The notes under the pieces were generated by a model. That model ran no database searches. It saw only the letters and a list, made by a program, of their open reading frames with translations, and was not told the DNA's origin. Both the position numbers and the translations under genes were made by a program. Shown here piece after piece: positions 11,974 through 22,310 of a stretch of DNA of 64,000 nucleotides. Each line of letters begins with the position of its first letter. Position 1 is the first letter of the stretch. Location of the stretch: contig KV748177.1 in the NCBI GenBank assembly GCA_001692895.1, positions 2,046,001 to 2,110,000 of the forward strand, written 5' to 3'. The stretch comes from Cenococcum geophilum 1.58. Taxonomy: Eukaryota > Ascomycota > Dothideomycetes > Gloniales > Gloniaceae.

Positions 11974-12198
11974 TGTAAGGCAGTATTGCTAGGGTATACG
12001 GTAGGGAGCAGGCAAGCCGAGCATAAGTCACAAGGAGAGTCAATGGAAGAGGACGATATAGTAATGAGGGTAGGCAATAGCCTAGGTACAGAGACGAACC
12101 GATGAGGAGGGAAGGGCTGCAAGCCTAAGGTGCTTATAAGGAGGTGCCAAGGGCTAGCCAAAGGCTAGCCTTAGCGACCCCTAAGAGCCCCTATTATA
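11974..12198 (-). repeat. Solo LTR of the TGTAAGG family, target duplication GCGAC
   Basis: In reverse orientation relative to 17141-17401, it shares GCAGGCAAGCCGAGCAT, GGAAGAGGACGATAT and AAGGCTAGCCTT. It lacks about 35 bp near one end. Flanked by GCGAC at 11969-11973 and 12199-12203, within the copia C1 integrase region. The open frame at 11871-12161 on the minus strand is a shadow of this LTR. Confidence 0.85.
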
Positions 12199-13187
12199 GC
12201 GACCGATTAAGACAATAATATAGCAAGCTTATAAACCTTAAAGGACAATTTCCTACCTACCCTAAATAAGACGCTAGAACCTTAACTAATTCCTATTAAA
12301 GGATTCTTAAGCTCCTTAGCTTACTCTACCCTTTAATAACCGCATTATAAATACGTACCTATAGAGGATAACTTATAGGGTAATAGCGCAGCTGTTAAAG
12401 AAGATAATATTATAAAGGGTAAATAATTAAGGAGGCTACCTAAATGGTATATAGCTTATTTAACTTACTTTAAAGAGGTAGATAGCTTTAAAGTACTTTA
12501 GGCAGCCATTTATATAGGCCTAAAATATTATAGAAAAATCTATTATAATAAGCTACTACCTTTACCTAAGAACTAAAAGGAGCTTATAAAACACTAGTAT
12601 AGGGAAGAGTTCCTTATTACTGCTATAAAAAAGTATATAGACCTAGATGGTTATAAAATATTTAAGGTTATAAATAAGACTTTATTAGTTAAAACGGTGC
12701 CTATAACCTAGAGATTTACCTATAAAATAAACACTAATAGATATCTAACAAAGTTTAAAGCATAACTCTATATAAGAGGCGATCTATAAGAGTCGATTTA
12801 TAAGGATACCTATGCGGCGACTCTAGTAGCTAAAGTCTTTAGAGCTCTTGTAGCAGTTATCACAGCATTTAATTTAGATGTTTAGTAGGGCGACGCTATT
12901 AACGCGTTTGCGAATAGCTTAATTAATGAAATAGTCTATATTAAGTGTCTAGATAGATTTACTATTAAGGGCAAATGTCTACTACTACGTAAAGCTCTTT
13001 ACGGACTTTAATGATTGCTACATCTCTAGTCGTTAGGAAAACGGGAGGGTAGTAAGGGCTAGCTAGGGGCTAGCCCGGGGCTAGCCCGGGGTCATTTCAG
13101 CTGGATCCGCTAATCTACTTATATACACTTATTTACGCTAGCCCGGGGCTAGCCCGGGGCCATATTAGCAACATTAGCACATTTTAT

Positions 13188-13245
13188 ACGTTTTATACGT
13201 TTTATACATTTTATACGTTTTATATATTTTATATAATATTTCCTA
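13188..13245. repeat. 10-bp AT-rich repeat array
   Basis: About five to six units of the type ATTTTATACG near the left end of element D1. Confidence 0.7.
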
Positions 13246-13418
13246 TAGCTACAATATATATAATTATAATAAAATTCAAAATTTAAAATTCAAAAATTCA
13301 AAATTTAAAATTAATAGTAGCTATAAGGGATATCTCTCGCAAAGTCTCCAAATCGTCAATTAGCGGCGTTCCCGATGATCCGCCAGCCATATACTAATTT
13401 CCTAACTAGGCCTAGTGC

Positions 13419-13534
13419 CTATCCTACCTATCCTACCTATCCTGCCTATCCTACCTGTCCTACCTATCCTACCTGTCCTACCTATCCTACCTATCCTACC
13501 TGTCCTACCTGTCCTACCTATCCTACCTATCCTA
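13419..13534. repeat. 10-bp minisatellite CTATCCTACC
   Basis: About eleven units of TATCCTACC with C/T changes (TATCCTGCC, TGTCCTACC), followed by degenerate TGCCTACC-type units to about 13620. It creates an open frame of Pro-Ile-Leu repeats at 13415-13666 that is not a gene. Confidence 0.9.
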
Positions 13535-13870
13535 CCGTCTAACCGTCCTACTTATTCGTGCCTACCTATCTATACCTGCCGGTCGTGCCTACTTATCTAT
13601 GCCTACCTGTCTATATCTATAATTCGGGGGAGAGGTTGGCCCGATCGAAGGCTCTGCTTAATTTAATTGCGATTAATTATATTAATTTAAATCGTTCTCT
13701 CTAGGCGTTCGCTGGCTGTACGTTTAAACGGTGGTCGTCTAGGGTACCTCCCTAAGAGGCCTTAATTCGATTTAATTTGGTAATAGGATGATATCGAGGC
13801 TCTAGTTCGATTCGATCGATCGATTGAATTGATCGTAGTGTTTGCTGGCTGGTCGTTTAAACGATTATCG

Positions 13871-14230
13871 TCTGGCTCTGGCGGCGGTCGTCTGGTTCTG
13901 GCGACGGTCGTCTGGTTCTAGCGACGGTCGTCTGGTTCTGGCGACGGTCGTCTGGTTCTGGCGACGGTCGTCTGGTTCTGGCGACAGTCGTCTGGTTCTG
14001 GCGACGGTCGTCTAGTTCTGGCGACGGTCGTCTAGTTCTGGCGACGGTCGTCTGGTTCTGGCGACGGTCGTCTAGCTCTGGCGACGGTCGTCTGGTTCTG
14101 GCGACGGTCGTCTGGTTCTGGCGACGGTCGTCTAGTTCTGGCGACGGTCGTCTGATTCTGGCGACGGTCGTCTGGTTCTGGCGACGGTCGTCTGGTTCTG
14201 GCGACGGTCATCTAGTTCTGGCGACGGTCG
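13871..14230. repeat. 20-bp minisatellite, 18 units
   Basis: Eighteen head-to-tail copies of TCTGGTTCTGGCGACGGTCG plus a degenerate nineteenth. Units differ almost only by G-to-A or C-to-T changes (TCTAG for TCTGG, GACAG for GACGG), the RIP-type transitions. There are no spacers, so this is not a CRISPR array. Confidence 0.95.
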
Positions 14231-15002
14231 TCTGGTTCTAGTCACAGTCCTCTAGCTACCGTTTTGGTGCCTCCCTAAGTAGGGAGGATATAAGGAAGGA
14301 AGGAAGGGTAAAGGTAGCATTTAGGTATACAAGGGGTATACAAAGGCACATATAGAGGCTGTCGGGAATATAGCGGGGACCCAATAGTACTTCGGACGAT
14401 TTAGATAATAAGAAAAATTAAAGTCCTGCTAGGAGCCTACTAGAAAGCCTGCTAGAAGCCTGCCCGGAGGCCTTTAGGATTTTAATACCCTAATAGCAAT
14501 AAATACAATAATAGTAATAATATTTATTTTATAGCTATAAGCTAGCATAGTNCTAGCGTATAGCTCTAAGGCTTAGCTAATATGGCTAAAAGCTAGCCCT
14601 AGGCTAGGGGGGGTCAGCTAATATGGCTAAAAGCTGGCCCCGGGCTAGGGGGGGTTNGCTAATATNGCGGAAAGCTAGCCCCGGGCCCTAAAAACACTTT
14701 TAGCGAAACCAAATTTCCTACGCCACTTCCCGTTTTCCTGACAAGTATAATAACTTAAGTTAGGAACTAACCAAATTAGGGTTAAAGCCTGTTAGTGGAG
14801 AGCTGTGTCTCTACTATAGCAATTAACTAATTATATTCTTCTATATAGACGATATTTATGCCGTAAGTACTAAGGGGAACCAGTTAGAGCTTTTAAGCTT
14901 TAAGAATGCGCTTATAAAGAGATATAAGATAAAGGACCTAAGTAAACTGTCCTAGTTCCTAGGAATTTAAGTCTTAAGAAATAGGAGTTAGAAGAAGCTA
15001 TA

Positions 15003-15269
15003 TATAAGGGTTATTTTGGCCCTTACTCGGCTGCATCGCCTAGGAGCTCTAAGGAGCTCTAAGGGGTAGCCAAGGCCTAGCCGAAGGCTAGGCTTGGCAC
15101 CTCCTTATAAGCTCCTCGGGCTTGCAGCCCTTTCCCTCCTCATCGGTTCGTCTCCGTACGAGGCTATTGCCTACCCTCATTACCATATCGTCCTCTTCCA
15201 TCGACTCTCCTTGTGACTCATGCTCGGCTTGCCTGCTCCCTACCGTACACCCTGGCAATACTGCCTTAC
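15003..15269 (+). repeat. 5' LTR of the TGTAAGG-family element
   Basis: About 267 bp, starting TATAAGGGTTATTTTGG (mutated TGTAAGG) and ending CTGCCTTACA. Nearly identical to 17141-17401 except for an extra AAGGAGCTCT unit. Confidence 0.85.
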
Positions 15270-17140
15270 ATTTGAACCGATCCTACACCCTTGTGGGTGG
15301 TAGCCTGCAGCAAGCCGAGGGCTTCGCCCTCGAGCAATTTCACGATCCTCTATTTTTACCTAGGACGATCGCGTTCACTGCGACACAGCAGGTACACTAG
15401 CAGACGCCTGGCAGATCGCATCCGTATACAAAGGTTCATTGGAATACGGATCAAGGTCCTCTACCTTACCTAGGACGATCGCGTATGCTGCAGAGCAGCT
15501 ACACCAGCAGACGTCTGGTAGATCGCATCCGCATATTACGGTGGTAGATACGGATCAGGAGATAAGGGAGACGGTAGCTACCTGGCCAAGGGTCGGGGCT
15601 ATCCGGATTGTACGCGATCACCTTGGCGATTGGTATACCCGCATATGATCGACAGTGCAGCGGTGCAGCTCTGCCCCGACGGCGACCCGAAGGCGATTCG
15701 ATTGCTATCTGAAAGCTTTCTGGCAGGAGTTAAGGGGGATCCTACGCGATTAAGCTTGCAAACACTCTATAGGCCAACCGCGGTTCACTCGCTACAGAGG
15801 TCCCACCAACAGAGATTGGAAGGTTGAACGTCCTTAAAGAGATGTAGCTACCCTAGAGGCTATCCGATTGCGATTTAATGGCTATCCGAAGAACTGACGG
15901 CTAGTTTTCAAAGCTATAGCTACTACCCTCTCTTCTAGATTAAATGTAATTAAGGGCTACTGCCCAATTAGCTAAAGGGCTGCCGAGACTAAACCGTAGG
16001 CGGTTGTCTCTTATTAAGCTATGGCTTACCTCAAGAGCTACAGCTTGCCCAAGAGAATGGCAGCAGCTTAAAGATCCTTTCAGCCAGGCAGGTATCACGA
16101 AATGACTTAAGCTGGCTGGTAGGTAGAGACACAGAATTNTANGAGTGATCTGTTCTATTNAAGGTGGCTCTNNAGGGTCTATATATACANGAGGAAGATG
16201 CTAGAATAGGAAAGGAGGGAGGTANAGGCAANAGAGATACGTACTAAGACATACGAAATACGAGGGTAAGCACTAGGGTAGTCTTTACATAGGGTACTAG
16301 GCATTAAAGACAATTGTAATACGGTCGAAAGCTACCTCCGTGGCCAACAGATCCTATGTGATCGACCTGGAGACTCTCCGGCTGTCAGCCTAAGGGCTGC
16401 CGAGACTAAATTATACGCGATTGTCTCTTCTGAAGTTATAAGCTTAGCTTATGAGATCCTATTGCGGTTAAATGCCATCCTTAAGCTATAGCTATAGCTT
16501 CAAGAGCTACGGCTTAAAGATCGTACGCGATCTCTCTGCAAGGCTTTGGTCGCTCTAAGAGCTCCAGCTTGCATTAAGAGCTATAGCTTGCCTAAAAGAT
16601 ATAGCAGCAGCTTAAAGATCCTACGCGATCATCTCTGTAAAGCTTTGGTTGCTCTAAGAGCTCCAGCTTGCTTCAAGCTCACAAGACCCTATCGCGGTTA
16701 AATACCGACATCTCTCCGAACCCTTCCGGGACGAGCCCTCTATAATCTCCCGCTACCGCAAGGTAATNGAGGGGGCTGACCGCAAGAAGGGGGGGGNATG
16801 TAAGGGATATTCTTGCGATCAAGCCGGCTCCAAGTGGAGACTATCTGGCTNTCAGCCATAGAGCTGTCGAGACTTAATCGCAGGCGATTGTCTCCAAGAC
16901 TGATCGTATACGATCAAGTCTTACCCACCAGCAGACGCTCTTTTCCTACCTAAAATAGGCCCTTTTTCCCACTGGGTTTTGGCCATAGGTTAAGGTTTTT
17001 ATCGAGGCTGCTTGGCTGGTCCTTTTCCCCCATTTCTTTATTCCCCTGTACAAGCAAGGCTTCTGCACTGCTTACCTTTCTATATATAGAATCAATCTAT
17101 TGGGATACGGGCTGGGGGCCAGCCCTAACCAAGGGGGGGG

Positions 17141-17401
17141 CAATGTAAGGGTTATTTTGGCCCTTACTCGGCTGCATCGCCTAGGAGCTCTAAGGGGTAG
17201 CCAAGGCCTAGCCGAAGGCTAGGCTTGGCACCTCCTTATAAGCTCCTCGGGCTTGCAGCCCTTTCCCTCCTCATCGGTTTGTCTCCGTATGAGGCTATTG
17301 CCTACCCTTATTACCATATCGTCCTCTTCCATCGACTCTCCTTGTGACTCATGCTCGGCTTGCCTGCTCCCTACCGTATACCCTGGCAATACTGCCTTAC
17401 A
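17141..17401 (+). repeat. 3' LTR of the TGTAAGG-family element
   Basis: 261 bp, TGTAAGGG to CCTTACA, with AAGGCCTAGCCGAAGGCTAGG as an internal inverted repeat. Solo copies of the same LTR lie at 11974-12198 and 22527-22785. Confidence 0.9.
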
Positions 17402-18239
17402 CTATAGCTCTATTAAGACTCCTATATTAAGAAGATCGCTAATAACTTTTATTTAACTAATATACGCTTAGTTAGTATACCTATAAGTACTAATAAGCTC
17501 CTACCAAACCTAGAGGAAGCTTTAAATTAAGATACCTACATCTACCAGAGGATAATTATCTTACTTCTCTATGCGACCTGTATTATAAGACCTAATGCAG
17601 TAAGAGCTTTAAGTAAGCTATCGGAATTCCTACAAAATCCCTTACCCCTATATAACGCCGCAGCTCGTTAAGCAATTACCTACCTATATTAGATAAGGAC
17701 GCTTACGATTAAATATTTAGGACATAATATAGGGAGTTAAGTCTTTATAGGAGTAAGCGACGTAGCGTTTAGAGACGACTTAATAAGTAAACGTAGTATG
17801 GAAGGATATCTATTTACCCTATTTGGGGGACTAATTAACTAGCGCTCTACTAAGCAGATATTAGTAATAAAGTTAAGCACTAAGGCAGAGCTTATGGCTC
17901 TGTTATATATAGGAACAGAGTTAATCTAGTAGAGTTGCTTCTTTAAAGAAATTAGATTAACCTTAAATAACAGGTAAACGATTAACTGTAATAATTTATA
18001 AACGATTTAACTACTTATAAAGGACGGACCAGAGCTATTTATAAAGCTCTAACACGTTAATATACACCACTATTAGTTACGTTAAGAAGTACGTGACGAT
18101 TAAATTAGGATTAACTGGACGCCTACTGTAGTAATAGTAGCAGACGGCTTAATAAAAGCTCTGCTAAGGTAGAAGCACGAGACATTTATTTATTAATTAA
18201 ATTTGGTTAATATTAATAATTCTTCTTTAATTAACGTCT

Positions 18240-18985
18240 GATACGGATGCTATCTAGCCCCACGCAGACTACTCTGTATATAAGGGAAAAGTAATATTAA
18301 CGGGAAAAAACCCTTACTGCTAGGGGGAGGAAAAACCCTATAAGCCACCTTAGTAGGATAAAAAACCCCGATTTGCCATGTCCGTTTATAGCGGCGGCCC
18401 TACGGGCCTACGGCTATATCTTGTCCTCCTTAGATGTTCGAACTCCTTAGGAACCACTACTTCCTTCTCTAGCTTATCTAAGCTAGGGTTTACTACGTCC
18501 CAGCTAGGCCTTGCTAATTAATTACTGTATTATTGTTGTTTCCTATATCTTGGCCATCCCCTATATACTATCTCTTGTTTAACTATTACTATATACGCCA
18601 TACCTTCCCCCCCCTAGGGCCTATTAAAGGCGTAAGGGGAATTTATTCGTTTTACTATTCTAATACTAAAAGCCGAAAGCGGGATATATATACCTAGGTA
18701 TCTTTTATGCCTAGGCCCTAGTCACTAGGCCCTCTTTAGGGGCACTACTCCGTTAAGAGGAGATAAGGAAAACCATATAGGGTTATATCCGGCTGTCGCT
18801 TCAGTAGTATTACGGCAGTACGGCGAGTGACCGTATACTCCGCGGGCAATCGCCCTAGGGGTTAGAAGGGGCCATATATTTGCTTGTTTGTTTACTTGTT
18901 TGCGTTCGCTTGTTCATTAATATAAAAGGTTGTTAATGCTTTCTGTTAGGGGTTGGGGGATGCTATTAAATACTATACATCTATG
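18240..18985 (-). mobile_element. Possible LINE 3'-end relic and G+C-rich insert
   Basis: This lies after the copia C1 RNase H. Two blocks match the 3' flank of the LINE at the right edge of the window: AGACTACTCTGTATATAAGGG (compare 63138-63165) and CTCCTTAGGAACCACT (compare 63291-63306), in the same order and orientation. The rest, to 18985, is G+C-rich, non-coding and not recognised. Confidence 0.3.
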
Positions 18986-19029
18986 TTGGATTGTATAGGT
19001 GCCCTAGATAGGAGAACAGTAGTAGTTAT

Positions 19030-19250
19030 TATATTATAGAGGGCCAACAATAGTGGTTTTTAAGATCTTACCATCCAAAAACTTTTTACCACCGCCCTTA
19101 ACGCCCACAACCACCACCAGGTCCTGTCCGCACGCTATACGGCGTCTCTGCGTTGGCTCTGGATCTGAACTTCAAAGACCAGGTTCGTAGCCGTCACCAC
19201 GTACAGGTGCAGAGTCCGTTTTCGACGGCCTTTGGTTAATATTAAGGATA
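19030..19250. other. Unmutated unassigned segment in copia C1 3' UTR
   Basis: About 200 bp of ordinary composition (ACCACCGCCCTTAACGCC, GTCCTGTCCGCACGC) inside RIPed DNA. No convincing reading frame. It could be part of a late insertion whose ends I cannot see. Confidence 0.3.
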
Positions 19251-19359
19251 GGATCTAAATTGACTAAGGCAAGCAAGAAGATATAGGGTATTTTCAACTT
19301 AACACCATACTAAGACCTGTGATACAGCTTTAACCTATAAGGGCTTAAAGCTAGGGGGG

Positions 19360-19566
19360 TGTATCGATTTAGGTTGAATTTAGCCTATTACCCTATCCTT
19401 GTTCTCATTTCGGGTGTACTACTACCCCCGTTTCAGTTACATACCCCCCCTCCCTTTCCTATTTCAGACACCTACCTCATGTATAAATAGCTTCTTTTCT
19501 TCATAGTTGAATAAACAGAGTCCTTATTCTTTACTTACTCATCGGTGCACGGACTACCGATCGACA
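19360..19566 (+). repeat. 3' LTR of copia C1
   Basis: A 207-bp LTR beginning TGTATCGATTTAGG and ending GATCGACA, preceded by the polypurine tract AAAGCTAGGGGGG. It is less RIPed than its 5' partner. Target duplication GCTCT follows at 19567. Confidence 0.85.
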
Positions 19567-19936
19567 GCTCTACTCGAAGCTCTGCTTAGGGCCCTATACG
19601 AAGCTCTAAAGCTCCACTAACACGCAGCACTAATATACTGGGAAGTCTTATAATCGTCTCTATGAACATCTCTATAAACACCTCTACGACGGCTCTACAA
19701 TTGCCCGTACAATCGTCCGTACAAATGACTCTACAAATATCTACACGATCGCCCGTACGAACGCCTATATAATCGATTAATTAAACGTCTCTACGAGCGT
19801 CTACAAACGTCTTTACAAATGTCTCTACGAACGTCTACAATCGCCCATACAATCGTCCGTATAAACGTCTGTACGATTGTCTCTACAAACGTCTATACAA
19901 ACGCCTACACGAACGCCTATACAAAGCTCTGCTCGA
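19567..19936. repeat. Complex GCTCT satellite, middle part
   Basis: This continues the array interrupted by copia C1: GCTCTACTCGAAGC, then TAATATACTGGGAAG, then about 20 units of an ACGAACGTCTAC-like 12-mer (ACAATCGTCCGT, ACGAACGCCTAT). The same order recurs after 20940 and after 21600. Confidence 0.85.
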
Positions 19937-20713
19937 CAGTGAAAGGATTGGATTGGAGTGGAGTGGATTTCACCCCCAAATCCACTCCATACGTCAAAAA
20001 GGCCGTGGAGCTCCAGGGCTCCAATGCAGCTCCAGTTTAAATATATACTATAAATAGTAAGTCTTGGCGATAGGTTGGACTTAGTTGAACTTACTAAATT
20101 GACTCCAAATCGCTCAGCTTCCTTAATAACCTTATCTTCCACCTCAACCGCCTCAAAGGCGGCGTATGCGTCCTCATTATTACCCTCACCGTCGCCACTA
20201 TTCGACTCTATAACCACCGACTTAGCTGCAGCTCCCTCCGCCGGAGCTGCCTTCGCTGCTGTTACCTGCCGTTAGCTTTAGGATTAATTAATTTGGGAGC
20301 AAGGATAACTTTATTAGATAGTGGAGGTAGGCGAACTAATAGATATTAGTCCATCGCGGCGGCAGGAAAGGAAGGCACTATAACACTAAGTTAGTAAGTG
20401 TAGATGCAAAGTAGCAACGGCAGGAGCAGTGACAACGGTAGTAGGATGAGCGGGTGTCCTGGATTCAATGGCTAATACACGAGTTAGCGGTAGAGCCACC
20501 AGAGTCGCCAATTAGCCTCGCATCGCGCACTGACCCCCCAGCGCTCTATTCCTCCTCAGCCGCACTTCAAATTGGGTATAGATCTGGAGCTCCAGGAGTT
20601 ACATCAGCCTTAAATCCACTCCAATCCACTAATTAGAAGGCCCAATCCAGATCCAGATCGAACCTGAATCCAGCCAGGAGCTCCAAATAGACCCCGCTCC
20701 AATCCCTTCACTG
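19937..20713. mobile_element. Non-autonomous hAT element, 777 bp, perfect 8-bp target duplication
   Basis: The left end is CAGTGAAAGGATTGG. The right end is CCAATCCCTTCACTG, the inverted repeat with one difference. The perfect 8-bp duplication CTGCTCGA lies at 19929-19936 and 20714-20721, as hAT transposition leaves. Subterminal AATCCACTCC and GGAGCTCCAG motifs are repeated in both orientations. No transposase domain is present. A minus-strand frame (20275 down to about 20050) reads an acidic segment with EDAYAAFEAVEVEDKV, possibly a scrap of captured or ancestral coding sequence. Little or no RIP, so it is young. It sits in the satellite. Confidence 0.9.
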
Positions 20714-22180
20714 CTGCTCGAAGCTCTACTCGAAGCTCTACTCAAAGCTCTATTAAAGCTCTGCATGGAGCTCTACTAAAGCTCTACAAAAGCTCTGCAC
20801 GAACCTCCGTACGAAGCTCTGCAAAAGCTCNACTAAAAGCTCTGCCAAAGCCTCTACCGAAGCCTCTGCAAGAGCTCTGCCCACGCAGTAAATGGAGCAC
20901 GCAGTGCGCAGGGGGGGTCCAAGGAGGTCTCCCCCTTGAGCTCAAAGTTCTACTTAGAGCTCTACTTAAAGCTTAATACGGAGCTCTAAAGCTCTGCTAA
21001 CACGCAATGCTAATATACTAGGAAGGTTCTACAATTGGCCGTACGAACGCCCATATAATCAATTAATTAATCAAATACCCATATAATCGATCAATTAAAC
21101 GTCCATGCAATTGCCTATACAATCGTCTCTACAAACGTCTCTGCAGTTAATTGCCCGTGCGAACGCCTGCATGTGGCTCTGCACAAGGCTCTGTACGAAG
21201 CTCTACCGAAGCTCTACACGAAGCTCTGGCGAAGCTCTGCACGAAGCTCTACCGAAGCTTTGCATAAAGCTCTACTAAAGCTCTGGACAAAGCTTTACCG
21301 AAGCTCTACACGAAGCTCTGGCGAAGCTCTGCACGAAGCTCTACCGAAGCTTTGCATAAAGCTCTACTAAAGCTCTGGACAAAGCTTTACTGAAGGTCTA
21401 TATGAAGCTCTACCAAAGCTCTGCACGAAGCTCTGCGAAAGCTCTATAAAAGCTCTATACGAACCTCTATGTAAAGCTCTATGGAAGGTCTACCGAACGC
21501 TCTACCAAAGCCTCTGCAAGAGCTCTGCCTACGCGGTAAATAGAGCACGCAGTGCGTAGGAGGGGGGGGGGTCTAAGGGGGTCTCCCCCTTGAGCTCAAA
21601 GCTCTACTCGAAACTCTACTTAAAGCTTAATACGGAGCTCTAAAGCTCTACTAACATGCAGCACTGATATACTAGGAAGGCTCTATAATTGTCTACACAA
21701 ACGGCTCTATAAACGGCTCTACGAATGTCTGCACGATCGCCCGTACAAACGCCCATATAATTAGTTAATTAATCAATTAATTACCTATATAAACGTCTAT
21801 ACAATTAATCAATTAATTAACTAAACGCCTGTACGAACGTCTCTACGAACGGCTCTACAAATGGCTCTATGCACGGCTTTACGCACGGCTCTACAAACGT
21901 CTATACAATTGATTAATTAATTAATTGCCCATACGAACGCCCGTACGAACGGTTAACCAAACGCCCATACAATTGCCTATATAATCGTCTCTGCAAATGT
22001 CTCTGCAATTAATCGCCAAAACAAACAGCTGCACGTTTGCACGTCTGCACGTCTGCACGTCCGCACGTCTGCACGTGGCTCTGCGCAAGGCTCTGCGCGA
22101 AGCTCCGCACGAGGCCCTACCAAAGCTCTATATAAGGCTCTATTAAAGCTCTGCACAAGGCTCTGCCCAAAGCTTACCCC
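20714..22180. repeat. Complex GCTCT satellite, right part with two higher-order units
   Basis: Each unit holds AAGCTCT 11-12-mers, then CACGCAGTGCG-CAGGGGGG, then a G/C hairpin (20921-20937; 21575-21591 with arms AAGGGGG/CCCCCTT around TCT), then GAGCTCAAAG, then CTAACACGCA-CACTAATATACTA or a close variant, then ACGAACGCC-like 12-mers. The order repeats every 590-650 bp. A 92-bp block is duplicated in tandem at about 21205-21388. The Lys-Ala-Leu frame at 21173-21370 is a by-product of the period. Confidence 0.9.
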
Positions 22181-22310
22181 CTACTACGAAGCACGACGGA
22201 GGTATAGGATTTACGAAACAAATCCATACCTACTAGTATATGTTAATTAAGCTCTATACAATAAGGCTCTAAATTAAAGCTTTGTGTTAATTAATCGGCT
22301 TATTAATCAT
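22181..22310. other. Transition from satellite to copia C3
   Basis: About 130 bp containing scattered GCTCT remnants. Nothing else is recognised. Confidence 0.3.

Larger units (their letters stand above)
13036..14738. mobile_element. 1.7-kb non-autonomous TIR element with internal minisatellites (D1)
   Basis: It interrupts the copia C1 reverse transcriptase exactly between two parts of one domain. The ends are inverted repeats: GGAAAACGGGAGGG at the left, and CTTCCCGTTTTCC at the right. Inside these are subterminal inverted blocks, CTAGCCCGGGGC with CATATTAGC on the left (13065-13175) and GCTAATATGG with GCTAGCCCCGGGCTAG on the right (about 14575-14690). A TA/TG dinucleotide flanks the element, so a 2-bp duplication is possible. 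No transposase was seen, and the family is not assigned. It contains a 10-bp AT-rich array, a 10-bp CTATCCTACC array and a 20-bp array. Confidence 0.65.
15003..17401 (+). mobile_element. Complete non-autonomous LTR retrotransposon, TGTAAGG family (2.4 kb)
   Basis: LTRs at 15003-15269 and 17141-17401 enclose about 1.87 kb without recognisable gag or pol. A polypurine tract (AACCAAGGGGGGGGCAA) lies directly before the 3' LTR, and a perfect CTATA duplication flanks the element (14998-15002, 17402-17406) inside the copia C1 reverse transcriptase. Composition is normal and RIP is slight, so the insertion is young. The interior has a duplicated block of about 100 bp (15341-15430 and 15453-15535; CCTAGGACGATCGCG, GGTAGATCGCATCCG) and repeated motifs such as AGAGCTCCAGCTTGC. 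Ambiguous bases cluster at 16138-16237 and 16768-16852. It looks structurally whole as a non-coding (LARD/TRIM-like) element that would need another element's proteins. Confidence 0.85.
8980..19566 (+). mobile_element. Ty1/copia retrotransposon C1, both LTRs, with nested insertions
   Basis: A full-span copia element bounded by LTRs 8980-9183 and 19360-19566 and by a perfect GCTCT target duplication (8975-8979, 19567-19571). Order on the + strand: 5' LTR; PBS-like GTTATAAGCTCGGG; Gag (about 9290-10430; QANQDEW/NLI region, PTNIARKL); protease/pre-integrase (about 10440-10950); integrase (about 10950-11950); reverse transcriptase (about 12600-13035 and 14745-15002, continuing from 17407), with the catalytic strand reading YIDD at about 14850; RNase H (about 17700-18200); 3' UTR; polypurine tract before 19360; 3' LTR. 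Four later insertions enlarge it: a solo LTR (11974-12198), a TIR element (13036-14738), a non-autonomous LTR element (15003-17401) and a G+C-rich insert near 18240-18985. Broken, heavily RIPed, many breaks. Confidence 0.9.

Noticed and set aside
13415-13666. Protein of Pro-Ile-Leu repeats
   Set aside because: Produced by a 10-bp minisatellite. It has no start context, and the period changes the frame.
13871-14230. CRISPR-like array
   Set aside because: The 20-bp units are directly adjacent without spacers, in a eukaryotic transposon.
19825-20217. 130-codon minus-strand gene spanning the hAT MITE edge
   Set aside because: The frame runs across the TIR into satellite. Only the inner acidic segment could be of coding origin, and it has no support as a gene.
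21173-21370. Lys-Ala-Leu-rich small protein
   Set aside because: By-product of the AAGCTCT satellite and its 92-bp tandem duplication.
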